From DASQWP01 sp050697555 (GTDB lineage: Bacteria; Actinomycetota; Thermoleophilia; Gaiellales; Gaiellaceae): DNA of 8,045 bases. Positions 1 to 6,270 of this stretch are shown here, piece after piece. The notes under the pieces were generated by a model. That model had not been told where the DNA came from, made no database searches, and saw only the letters and a program-made list of their open reading frames with translations. The stretch's first letter is position 1, and each line of letters opens with the position of its first letter. The translations under genes were made by a program, and so were the position numbers. The DNA lies in NCBI GenBank assembly GCA_050697555.1, contig JBOHAD010000093.1, positions 1-8,045 of the forward strand, in the 5' to 3' direction.

Positions 1-20
1 GCATTAGCATGAAGAATCAT

Positions 21-72
21 CGAGCCCTCCCTGTGGTTGCGACTCCGACAAGCCGCACCCTAGGAGGGCTCG
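21..72. repeat. 10-bp inverted repeat with 32-nt loop
   Basis: CGAGCCCTCC (21-30) is perfectly complementary to GGAGGGCTCG (63-72). The loop contains a weaker possible pairing (GTGGTTGCG against CGACAAGCCGCAC), so a long imperfect hairpin is possible. It lies about 90 bp upstream of the first composite tRNA-Ser site. It has no T-run on either side, so a simple intrinsic terminator is not well supported. It could be a terminator of a gene left of the window or a recombination-related structure. I see no coding region in 1-158. Confidence 0.45.
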
Positions 73-158
73 TTGACGTCAGCCGCTCAGCCGACCGTCA
101 ACAACCTGTCTGGGAACTACACCTAGGTCATCGACTGCGTGTTCTCATCTCGGGTCAC

Positions 159-263
159 TGGCGAACTGGATACAACATCCCTGCAAAGCGCCACTTTTAG
201 TCCGGTCTCGAAAATCGCTAGGGGCCGGTAGGCCCCTCGAGGGTTCGAATCCCTCCCCCTCCG
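159..263 (+). repeat. Composite tRNA-Ser(CGA) attachment-like site, copy 1
   Basis: From left to right: TGGCGAAC (159-166), CTGCAAA (181-187), an anticodon arm with loop CTCGAAA (207-213, anticodon CGA), a variable arm pairing AGGGGCC with GGCCCCT, the perfect T arm GAGGGTTCGAATCCCTC (239-255), and a 3' acceptor strand CCCCTCC plus discriminator G ending at 263. No GGAGGGG 5' acceptor strand or serine D arm lies upstream, and no CCA is encoded, so this is not a complete tRNA gene. The anticodon stem has one mismatch. The upstream partner of the 12-bp-spaced TGGCGAAC pair seen in copies 2-4 is absent here. The architecture suggests an integrase attachment site; recombinase involvement is inferred. 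Confidence 0.75.
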
Positions 264-270
264 TCTCAGC

Positions 271-300
271 CGAGAGACCGTGTGTTCAAGCGGTTTCTCG
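271..300 (+). repeat. Hairpin following site copy 1
   Basis: CGAGAGACCG (271-280) can pair with CGGTTTCTCG (291-300) with one wobble-type difference, leaving the loop TGTGTTCAAG. Copy 4 has a comparable hairpin at 6984-7016 that also carries TTCAAG in its loop. It may be the old tRNA downstream flank or terminator, or the left end of an inserted unit. Confidence 0.45.
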
Positions 301-335
301 ACTCGGAGAGCCGAGGCAATTCGGCCGCTTCCCGC

Positions 336-355
336 GTCAGGATTGGCAACGGAGG
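336..355 (+). repeat. Unit left-end conserved block, copy 1
   Basis: This 20-bp block beginning GTCAG and containing CAACGG matches 7050-7069 at 17 of 20 positions. In both places it starts exactly 51 bp after TTCAAG, so the flanks of sites 1 and 4 are collinear beyond the tRNA remnant. Copies 2 and 3 lack it. From here to 634 I see no gene or clear signal. Confidence 0.4.
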
Positions 356-647
356 GAAAGCAGCCTCGTTGCCTGGTTGGAGAACCGATGCGGCGGTTAT
401 TTCGACCGTTTGCCGGTGAGCGGTAAAGGCTGCCTCCGCGGACAGCACGACACTCGGTTGGATCCCTCCTTGTGGCCGGCCGGCCCGAGCCGTTGAGAGG
501 AGATCGCAGCCCAAGCTCATGGAATACGGTCGAGGATCGCGCCCGTGGCGAGTGTCGCCCGGCTTGGCACGCCTCGCGTGCCTGGCAAGACCCCCAGGGC
601 CGGGCGTAGAATCCGGTCTTCTAGGGATCCGATGAGGGGAGGTTCCG

Positions 648-962
648 ATGCCCAAGGGTGCGGACCCTACGTTCTATCGGTCGCCCGCCGCGGCGATCGC
701 CGCGGCGCCTGAGAGGCTCGCCTACGTCGCGGCGTTCGACCCGGCCGGCACGCACCACGACGCGATGACAGTGGTCGACTGCGACGCTGGGTCGCCCACC
801 TACGGCGGGGTGATCGGCTGGACGGAGCTGCCCACCGCAGGGAATGAGCTGCACCACTTCGGGTGGAACGCTTGCTCCAGCGCGCTCTGCCACGAGGGCC
901 ATGCCCACGACGGCCCGCTCGAGCGCCGTTACCTGATCGTGCCGGGCCTCTGGTCGTCGCGC
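648..962 (+). pseudogene. Selenium-binding protein / methanethiol oxidase, 5' fragment
   Basis: The ATG at 648 follows a strong ribosome binding site, AGGGGAGG, at 635-642. The first ~105 residues match the N-terminus of the SBP56/methanethiol oxidase family: DPTFYRSP at 6-13, LAYVAAFDP near 24-32, the hallmark HHFGWNACSS at 69-78, and RRYLIVPGL at 93-101. Family members are usually around 460 residues and form a beta propeller that oxidises methanethiol to formaldehyde, hydrogen sulfide and peroxide. Here homology stops at about base 962, just where the family would continue from SSR. The reading frame stays open to 1391 but encodes only arginine-rich out-of-frame sequence overlapping a ThDP-enzyme domain. 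I read this as a truncated gene joined to an unrelated one by deletion or recombination. With most propeller blades missing it cannot be active. Confidence 0.75.
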
Positions 963-1569
963 ACCAGTCCGGGCGCGCACCGGGCGCACTCTCGCCGAGA
1001 GGGCGCACCGGCTGGAGCCCGGTCTCCTCGCGACGATCCGCGACGTCCTGCCGCACGACGCCGCCCACGCGTGGGACATGACGATCCTTGCCTACTGGGC
1101 GGCGGAGTACTTCCCGGCCGCGGCCCCACGGCGCTTCCTCTACCCGCTCGGCTCGGGAACGCTCGGCTACGCATGGCCGGCGGCGCTAGGAGCGAGCACG
1201 GCTCTTCCGGAGACTCCCGTGCTCGCCGTGGTCGGCGACGGCGGCTTCCTGTACGGCGTTCAGGAGCTCGCCGCGGCGAGCCAGTACGGGCTCGCCGCGA
1301 AGCTGCTTCTCGTCGACGACGGGGGCTACGGGATCCTGCGCGCGCACCAGCGCGAGGCCTACGGCGCGACCCACGCAGTCGACCTCGTTGAGCCCGACTT
1401 CCCCGCCCTTTGCGCGGCCTTCGGCGTTCCGGTCCGGACGTCCTCACCCGACCGCTTGGGTCCCGATCTCGAATGGGCGCTCGCAGTCGAAGGCCCCGCG
1501 GCGGTCGTTCTGCCCGTTGTCCTCGAGATGTTCGACTCGGATGTTGACGAGCGGAAGGAGAAAGCGTGA
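961..1569 (+). pseudogene. ThDP-dependent enzyme (acetolactate synthase-like), C-terminal fragment
   Basis: The frame beginning just after the selenium-binding fragment encodes the C-terminal ThDP/Mg-binding domain of an acetolactate-synthase-like enzyme. Visible features are LEPGLLATIRDVLP, AWDMTILAYWAAEYFP, LYPLGSGTLGYAWPAALGA, and the diphosphate-binding motif GDGGF followed 24 residues later by DDGGYG, where many relatives have NN. The N-terminal PYR domain, with the catalytic glutamate, and the central domain are missing; complete enzymes are about 550 residues against roughly 200 here. An in-frame stop at 934-936 precedes the fragment and the first ATG is 1078, so a short C-terminal polypeptide could be made, but it should not catalyse the reaction alone. 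The gene ends in a GTGA overlap with the M24 gene, a likely original operon partner. Confidence 0.7.
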
Positions 1570-2801
1570 CCGAGATCGAGATCGGTGCTCGCGACCGTGT
1601 CCACCGGCTTCGCGTACCCAATCTGAACGAGATCAACTTCGAGCGGCTGCGCGCCGAACGGCTCGACCGGCTTCAGCTGAGCATGCGCCGGTACGACCTG
1701 CCCGTGTGCCTGTTCTGGAATCCCGCCAACATTCGGTACGCGACCGGGACGGACGTGATGGGCGTCTGGGCGTCGGGCACGTTCGGACGTTACTGCGTGG
1801 TCCCGGCCGAGGGCGAACCGATCCTGTTCGAGTACAGCGCCTCGATGCACGTCTCCAGGAGGCTCGTGCGCGACGTGCGCCCCGCCAACGGCTGGCAGTT
1901 CGAGGGCGAGCGGGCGTACGAGCAGGCACGCGCCTGGGCGAGTCGGATCCGCTCGGTGCTCGAGGACCTCGGCCTCGGGGACGAGCGGTTGGGGGTGGAC
2001 AAGCTCGACACAATCGGCTTCCTCGCCCTCCAGGACGAGGGCATCCCAGTCGTCGACGCGAGCCTCGCGACCACCGCCGCCCGCGAGGTGAAGACGCCGG
2101 AAGAGGTGCAGGTCTTCAAGGTAAACGGTGGCATCGGCGACGCGATCCTCGCCGACTTCGAAGCGGCGATCCGCCCGGGGATCCGCGAGTACGAGCTCCT
2201 CGCGGTGCTCGGCAATGCGCTGCTCAAGCGCCACGGCGAGTTCCTCTTCACGCGACTCGTCTCCTCAGGGACGAACACGAATCCCTGGATGAGCGAGGCG
2301 CACGACAAGATCGTCGCGCCGGGTGACCTCGTCGGCGTCGACACCGACTCGAACGGCTACGAGGGATACGTAATCGACGTCTCGCGTACCTTCCTCTGCG
2401 GCGACCGGGCGACCCCCGAGCAGAAGGAGGCCTACGCGGTCGCCCACGAGTGCGTGACCGCGATGGTCGAGCTCGTCAGGCCGGGAATGACTTTCGCGGA
2501 GTTCGTGGCCGCAGCGCCAGAGCTGCCCGAGAGGTACAAGGAGCAGCGCTACGCCTGCATGGTGCATGGAGCGGGGCTGGAGGACGAGGGGCCCACGATC
2601 CTCTATCCGCAGGACTACGAACGGGACGGGCAAGCGCCGCCGGACCGCGAGATCGAGGAGAACATGGTGCTCTGCCTCGAGTGCTACGCCGGAGAGGTAG
2701 GCGCTCCCTTCGGCGTCAAGCTCGAAGACCAAGTGCTCGTGACGAAGGACGGCGCGGAGCTTCTTTGCACGTATCCGTACGACGAGAAGCTGCTGGGCTG
2801 A
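1566..2801 (+). CDS. M24 family metallopeptidase-fold protein, DddP-like metal site
   Basis: The 411-residue product has the M24 creatinase/aminopeptidase-P layout: an N-terminal domain (about 20-175) and a C-terminal pita-bread domain (about 180-405). Candidate metal ligands are all present: D259, D261 and D271 (in DTD and VIDVSRTF), H334 (VHGAG), E372 (LECY) and E387 (KLEDQ). Spacing of 12 residues from D259 to D271, with the extra D261, plus Y329 and D340 at -5 and +6 from the histidine, resembles the DMSP lyase DddP as I remember its structure rather than classical aminopeptidase P. DMSP cleavage, peptide-bond hydrolysis or an untested activity all remain possible. There is no signal peptide. 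The GTG start overlaps the preceding stop (GTGA) and has AAGGAG at 1555-1560, so translation is coupled to the ThDP gene. It is the only intact gene in its unit. Confidence 0.85.
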   Translation: MTEIEIGARDRVHRLRVPNLNEINFERLRAERLDRLQLSMRRYDLPVCLFWNPANIRYATGTDVMGVWASGTFGRYCVVPAEGEPILFEYSASMHVSRRLVRDVRPANGWQFEGERAYEQARAWASRIRSVLEDLGLGDERLGVDKLDTIGFLALQDEGIPVVDASLATTAAREVKTPEEVQVFKVNGGIGDAILADFEAAIRPGIREYELLAVLGNALLKRHGEFLFTRLVSSGTNTNPWMSEAHDKIVAPGDLVGVDTDSNGYEGYVIDVSRTFLCGDRATPEQKEAYAVAHECVTAMVELVRPGMTFAEFVAAAPELPERYKEQRYACMVHGAGLEDEGPTILYPQDYERDGQAPPDREIEENMVLCLECYAGEVGAPFGVKLEDQVLVTKDGAELLCTYPYDEKLLG

Positions 2802-2832
2802 ATGACCGGCTCGGGGCCGGGTCTTCGCTTGT

Positions 2833-2851
2833 GCCAGCTAGCGCAGCTGGC
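2833..2851. repeat. 7-bp hairpin between M24 stop and site copy 2
   Basis: GCCAGCT (2833-2839) pairs perfectly with AGCTGGC (2845-2851) across a 5-nt loop. It could end the M24 transcript, but no T-run follows. Its right arm overlaps the first TGGCGAAT repeat of site copy 2, so it may instead belong to the site. Confidence 0.4.
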
Positions 2852-2961
2852 GAATAGGGTGGCGAACTGACTACGAAGTGTCTGCAAAGTGGGACTTTAG
2901 TCCGCTCTCGGAAACCGTTGCGGCCCCTGAGTCCGGCGAGGGTTCGAATCCCTCCCCTCCG
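2848..2961 (+). repeat. Composite tRNA-Ser attachment-like site, copy 2 (degenerate anticodon arm)
   Basis: TGGCGAAT (2848) and TGGCGAAC (2860) are 12 bp apart, CTGCAAA starts at 2882, the anticodon-loop equivalent starts at 2907, and the T arm GAGGGTTCGAATCCCTC is at 2938-2954. The loop reads CTCGGAA and the stem has a C-C clash, so the anticodon arm is decayed. The variable arm is reduced to CGG/CCG pairing and the acceptor strand is one base short (ends 2961). No 5' tRNA half is present. The short hairpin GCTC-AAGC-GAGC follows at 2961-2972. This is the most eroded tRNA portion of the four, yet the upstream spacing is intact. Confidence 0.7.
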
Positions 2962-3095
2962 CTCAAGCGAGCCGTTCTTGGCGCAAGCGTGTTGCCTGAA
3001 CAATAGGGGGCTCACCTGCAGACTCCGTTCGGGAAGCACGCGGGGGGCCCTCTTGAGGGCGCGAGGGCGGGGCGCTGCATTGACCTCTGCGCCGT

Positions 3096-3572
3096 TTGCC
3101 GCGATCATCCTGCGGAGCCAGCAACAGGGAGGTTCCCGCGATCAACGAGACCATCGAGATCGGCCGCCCGCCGCAGGAGGTCTTCGCGTACGTCAGCGAC
3201 ATGGCCCGCCATCCCGAGTGGCAGGAGAAGCTGCTCGCCGCCACGGTGGAGGGAGAAGGCCCGATTCGTGTCGGCACGCGAGTGAAGCAGACGCGCCGCG
3301 TCGGCGGCGGCACACGCACGTTCACGTTAGAGGTCACCGAGCATGATCCGTCCAACCGGCTCGCTTTCAGAGGCATCGACGGGCCGGTGCGGCCGCAAGG
3401 GAGGATCACCTTCGAGCCGCTCGACGGCGGGCAGCGCACCCGCTACTCGGCACAGCTCGACTTCGAGGGGCACGGGCTCGGGCTTCTGCTCGCCCCGCTC
3501 GTACGTCGAGACGCGCGAAGGCAGCTTCCTGACAGCCTGCAGCGGCTGAAGCAAAAGCTGGAGGCGTCCTAA
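3096..3572 (+). CDS. SRPBCC (polyketide cyclase/dehydrase-like) domain protein
   Basis: A single SRPBCC/START-like helix-grip domain fills the protein. The motifs are ETIEIGRPPQEVFAYVSDMARHPEW near the N-terminus, GTRVKQTRRVGG in the middle, an alternating-strand RITFEPLDGGQRTRYSAQLDFEG segment, and a C-terminal helix ending LQRLKQKLEAS. Such proteins bind hydrophobic ligands in a central cavity; the ligand here cannot be told. The start is uncertain. The TTG at 3096 gives 158 residues but has no ribosome binding site, while a good one (AGGGAGG, 3126-3132) sits 8 nt before ATC at 3141, where homologues would begin. The leader resembles that of the selenium-binding fragment (GGGGAGGTTCCG before ATG), so the ATC may be a lost ATG or a non-canonical start. 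It is the only gene of its 0.77-kb unit and ends 44 bp before the next site. Confidence 0.75.
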   Translation: MPRSSCGASNREVPAINETIEIGRPPQEVFAYVSDMARHPEWQEKLLAATVEGEGPIRVGTRVKQTRRVGGGTRTFTLEVTEHDPSNRLAFRGIDGPVRPQGRITFEPLDGGQRTRYSAQLDFEGHGLGLLLAPLVRRDARRQLPDSLQRLKQKLEAS

Positions 3573-3616
3573 CCAGCCGCGACCGGTTCACGAACGCGGC
3601 AGCCATGTCCGCTGAC

Positions 3617-3733
3617 TGGCGCACCAACTGGCCCACGGGAGCAAAAGTTCCTGCAAATCGGCAACTTCGTAACGGTCTCGAAAACCGTTATCCGTCGTTA
3701 GGCGGATCGAGGGTTCGAATCCCTCCCTCTCCG
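3617..3733 (+). repeat. Composite tRNA-Ser(CGA) attachment-like site, copy 3
   Basis: TGGCGCAC (3617) and TGGCCCAC (3629) are spaced 12 bp, CTGCAAA starts at 3651, the anticodon loop CTCGAAA starts at 3677, and the T arm is at 3709-3725. This is the best-preserved tRNA part. The anticodon stem ACGGT/ACCGT pairs fully, the variable arm pairs ATCCG with CGGAT, and the acceptor strand CCTCTCC with discriminator G ends at 3733. The sequence that should pair with it (GGAGAGG) is absent upstream. AAGTT (3645-3649) and AACTT (3663-3667) form an inverted pair around CTGCAAAT. Confidence 0.78.
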
Positions 3734-3902
3734 CTCAACCAAGCGGGTTTCCGTGAGGGAGCGCGGTTCCGCGCGGCTGCGTGCGAGCGGGCCGCGTGTC
3801 GGCGAGGGCTTGAGCCTGCTCCGCCCGAGCGCGGCTTGACTCCCCGCTCTGGTGGATCGAGAATCGGCGGTCAGAAAACGGCGGCTCACGCGAGGAGGGA
3901 CG

Positions 3903-4547
3903 ATGGCGGAGCAGTGGCGCATCGTGGGTGATTTCCTTGACTTCTGCAAGTGCAGCGTGCCTTGCCCGTGCACGTTCGGGCAACCGCCAAGCGAGGGCGA
4001 CTGCGAGGGGATCATCGCGTACCGGATACGCGAGGGGAACTACGGCAATGTCGATTTGAGCGGCCTGAACGTCGTCGGGGTGCTCCGCTTCGAGGGCAAC
4101 ATCTGGGACGAGGACACCCGCATGGACTTGGGCATCCTCATCGACGAGCGCGCGGACGAGCGCCAGCGCGAGGCACTGCAGACGGTCTTCGGCGGGCAAG
4201 CCGGCGGCTGGCCCGAGCTGTTCGCCGACACCATGCTCGGCAACCTGCTGGGGCTCGAGTTCGCCCCGATTGAGCTCGAGATCGACGACGATCTGAGCTC
4301 GTGGCGCCTCATCGTGCCGGGCAAGGCCGAGGGCAGCACGGAGCTGCTGAAGGGGCCGACGAGCCGCCCCGGCGAGCGCCTGGCGGTGCTGAACCCACCG
4401 GGCAGCGAGGCGGGCCCCGGCCAGGGAGCGGCGACGTTCGGGATCGCCTCGACCGACAAGGCCAGCGCGTTCGGTCTGAGCTGGGAGCGCTCTGGTCGCT
4501 CGAGCAAGCACATCCCGTTCGAGTGGTCGAGCGAGGACGAGTTCTGA
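3903..4547 (+). CDS. DUF1326 family protein
   Basis: This 214-residue protein carries the N-terminal signature of DUF1326, WRIVGDFLDFCKCSVPCPC, with cysteines at 15, 17, 21, 23 and 34. The spacing suggests a metal or thiol site, though no function is established. The rest is a soluble alpha/beta protein with acidic patches, ending in a segment rich in Ser and Trp (HIPFEWSSEDEF). The ATG at 3903 is chosen because AGGAGGG lies 5-6 nt upstream and homology begins there; a GTG at 3852 would add 17 arginine-rich residues with no support. The next gene, encoding a DUF2182 membrane protein, starts 31 bp downstream, and this pairing recurs in many bacteria. A joint role in metal handling or membrane-associated assembly is an inference. 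Confidence 0.85.
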   Translation: MAEQWRIVGDFLDFCKCSVPCPCTFGQPPSEGDCEGIIAYRIREGNYGNVDLSGLNVVGVLRFEGNIWDEDTRMDLGILIDERADERQREALQTVFGGQAGGWPELFADTMLGNLLGLEFAPIELEIDDDLSSWRLIVPGKAEGSTELLKGPTSRPGERLAVLNPPGSEAGPGQGAATFGIASTDKASAFGLSWERSGRSSKHIPFEWSSEDEF

Positions 4548-4578
4548 GTCAGGCTGCCGTGACCGCTTCACCAGCAGC

Positions 4579-5385
4579 TTGAGCGTCCCGGGCGCTCGCG
4601 TCCATCGGGCGAATGGCTCACGTTTCCTCCCCCTAGCTCGCGCACGCGCGCTGATCCTTGGCGCGCTCCTCGTGCTCGCAGCCGCAGCCTGGGCAGTCCT
4701 CGTCTGGCAGTCCTCCACGGCCGACATGGAGCACATGGGGAACATGCTCACGATGGACATGGGCGTGCCTCTCTTCCTCGCCATTTGGGTGGCGATGATG
4801 GTGGCGATGATGTTCCCGACGGCAGCGCCCATGATCCTGACTTTCGCCAAGGTCCAGGCCGGCAAGCAGCGAAGGGGCAAGCCGTACGTCCCGACCTGGG
4901 TGTTCGTTGGCTCCTACCTGGCCATCTGGACGGCGTTCGGGGCGCTCGCCTACGCCGCCGCGGTCGGAGCAAGCGAGGTGGCGGACGAGTCGATGTGGCT
5001 CATGAACAACGCCGCCCGCTTCGGCGGGGGAGTCCTCATCCTCGCGGGCCTCTACCAGCTCTCGCCCCTCAAGAACATCTGCCTCTCAAAATGCCGTGCC
5101 CCCCTGGATTTCATCCTCGGTTCTTGGCGCGATGGCTACGGCGGCGCACTTCGCATGGGGTTCGAGCACGGCCTCTACTGCCTGGGGTGCTGCTGGCTCT
5201 TCTTCGTGATCGTCTTCCCACTCGGGATGTTGAATCTGGCGGTTCTGGCCGCAATCGTCCTCCTCATCTTCGCCGAGAAGTCGCTGCCGTTCGGCCACCG
5301 GGCGAGGCAGCTCGCAGCCGCTGCGCTACTCACCTACGGGGCGCTGGTCGTGTTCGTACCAGAAGCCTTGCCGAGCATGATGTAG
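4579..5385 (+). CDS. DUF2182 family predicted metal-binding integral membrane protein
   Basis: The 268-residue product has about six hydrophobic segments: roughly 24-43, 62-90, 106-130, 147-163, 203-232 and 243-262. Family hallmarks are visible: WVAMMVAMMFPTAAPM (70-85), YQLSPLKNICLSKCRAPL (159-176), WRDGYGGALRMGFEHGLYC (183-201) and the CLGCCW cluster (201-206). A Met/His-rich stretch before the second segment (DMEHMGNMLTMDMG, 49-62) and the paired cysteines suggest metal binding, copper being a common guess for such residues. The TTG at 4579 is a tentative start without a clear ribosome binding site, and the true start may differ by several codons. The gene follows DUF1326 closely and is probably cotranscribed with it. 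The biochemical role of the pair is unknown. Confidence 0.85.
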   Translation: MSVPGARVHRANGSRFLPLARARALILGALLVLAAAAWAVLVWQSSTADMEHMGNMLTMDMGVPLFLAIWVAMMVAMMFPTAAPMILTFAKVQAGKQRRGKPYVPTWVFVGSYLAIWTAFGALAYAAAVGASEVADESMWLMNNAARFGGGVLILAGLYQLSPLKNICLSKCRAPLDFILGSWRDGYGGALRMGFEHGLYCLGCCWLFFVIVFPLGMLNLAVLAAIVLLIFAEKSLPFGHRARQLAAAALLTYGALVVFVPEALPSMM

Positions 5386-5406
5386 CTGCAGACCGTTAGC
5401 TGCAGA
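5383..5406. repeat. TAGCTGCAGA direct repeat at end of DUF2182 gene
   Basis: TAGCTGCAGA occurs at 5383-5392 and 5397-5406, a 14-bp period. The first copy includes the stop codon. CTGCAG is itself palindromic, so the pair could also fold. No function can be assigned. Confidence 0.4.
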
Positions 5407-5622
5407 GCGGCTCGGTTGCGGGTTTACTACTTCAGCGCCGCTTTCCATGCACCCGAGGACACGGTCGCACTCCGCACCGCTCCCCCGTCCCGCTTCCGCT
5501 TACACGTGAGAGCAAGGTTCTGTCGTCGCGAACAAGCCAGTCGCTCTTGCTCGGGACGAGCAGCGTCACGAGCGGTCTGGCTGGTCGGGGTCGCGCCGTG
5601 GCTGTTCTACGAGGGAGGGTTC

Positions 5623-5876
5623 ATGTCCGCGCTGTCGAGTCTCGTTGCGGCGGGGCGCCCAACACGGACTCCAGGATCAAGTTCGCCCGCAACGCGCTCG
5701 CACACGCGCCCGGGCTCGACGTGCCGAACGCGCCCGACATCGGAATGAATAAGGGGCCGCTGAGCGAGTGGAAGATCCTCGAGCTCGAAGACGCTCTCCT
5801 GCTGCCGACCTTGGCGGCGCCAGGCCTTAGTACGCAGGGCGCCGATTGCGCTCGCTTACCCCGGCCCGGCCTGTGA
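5623..5876 (+). pseudogene. Frameshifted small gene remnant, unrecognised
   Basis: An ATG at 5623 has a good ribosome binding site (GAGGGAGGG) 5-6 nt upstream and starts MSALSSLVAAG. Protein-like sequence then continues in the next frame (+1) as APNTDSRIKFARNALAHAP and NKGPLSEWKILELEDALLLPTL, to a stop at 5874-5876. The switch lies in or near the GC-rich GGGGCGCCC at 5654-5662, consistent with a single-base indel. I do not recognise the family. A sequencing error in that GC-rich run is an alternative. It sits in a gene-poor stretch downstream of DUF2182. Confidence 0.35.
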
Positions 5877-5889
5877 AACGGTTGATCGA

Positions 5890-6010
5890 GCAGCCCGGCC
5901 GACGTGACCGTCCTACGCCAGTAGACGAATCGACCTCTGTCGAGGTCCCTGTAGACCTCGGCCCAGGTCGGGATCCGGATGCCGCCGAGGACCTGGAGTC
6001 GCTGAACTCT
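5890..6010 (-). pseudogene. Possible DUF6544-like C-terminal fragment
   Basis: The minus strand encodes GGIRIPTWAEVYRDLDR followed by GRFVYWRRTVTSAGLL. This resembles the C-terminal end of DUF6544-type proteins, where a pattern of 'VPTRGEV..W...G.F.YWRG.VTS' is usual. The sequence on either side shows no homologous protein-like pattern, and no suitable start or upstream domain is visible. I treat it as a remnant. The family match is from memory of motif style and is weak. Confidence 0.28.
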
Positions 6011-6270
6011 CCGGCCCCTAGGCGTCGGCACTCATGTCTTGTCGACCTCGAGCGGGCGCATTCGCGCTCGCGGGCGGCCGGCTCTGCCCCGGGGCCTGCT
6101 ATCAACCAGCCGCAGACGGACCGGGTCGCCTGAGTCGGATCTCGCAGCCGTGACGCTCGTCGACGACGAGGATGCGGCGGCGCCAGACGATCGTATGAGT
6201 CCCGTTTCCTCTCGCACGCCCCTCCCGGTACCTGCCGGCGGGTACTGCGTGCGCCGTGCGGCGGAGCGAG

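Larger units (their letters stand above)
5407..6270. other. Gene-poor stretch with apparent gene debris
   Basis: Across this stretch no frame holds a convincing intact gene. It contains the frameshifted remnant at 5623-5876, the minus-strand fragment near 5890-6010, and short minus-strand strings near 6120-6240 such as VREETGLI and IVWRRRILVVDERHGCEIRL in different frames. The last two hint at another broken gene, perhaps Nudix-like from the REET string, but that is too short to call. Confidence 0.4.

Noticed and set aside
158..213. tRNA-Leu-like 5' half from GGCGAACTGG upstream of the anticodon arm
   Set aside because: The distance to the anticodon stem is about 25 nt too long, and the fixed 12- and 22-bp spacing fits protein-binding repeats better.
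183..263. Complete serine tRNA gene (also considered at the other three sites)
   Set aside because: No complementary 5' acceptor strand or serine D arm within about 100 bp upstream of any copy, and copy 2 has a damaged anticodon arm.
648..1391. Single 247-residue gene from the ATG at 648
   Set aside because: Only the first ~105 residues resemble a known family; the rest is arginine-rich out-of-frame sequence over a ThDP-enzyme domain encoded in another frame.
1359..2234. Long minus-strand frame opposite the ThDP and M24 genes
   Set aside because: Composition is a shadow of the GC-rich plus-strand genes; no ribosome binding site or recognisable motif.
3047..3060. Hairpin GCCCTCTTGAGGGC as a terminator
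   Set aside because: Very small loop, no T-run and no gene ending just upstream.
3735..4880. Long minus-strand frame opposite DUF1326 and DUF2182
   Set aside because: The plus strand has two recognisable families with matching starts; the minus frame shows only low-complexity Arg/Ala-rich sequence.
6120..6240. Minus-strand Nudix hydrolase fragment based on VREETGLI
   Set aside because: The rest of the Nudix box is missing and the neighbouring protein-like string is in another frame; too short to support.
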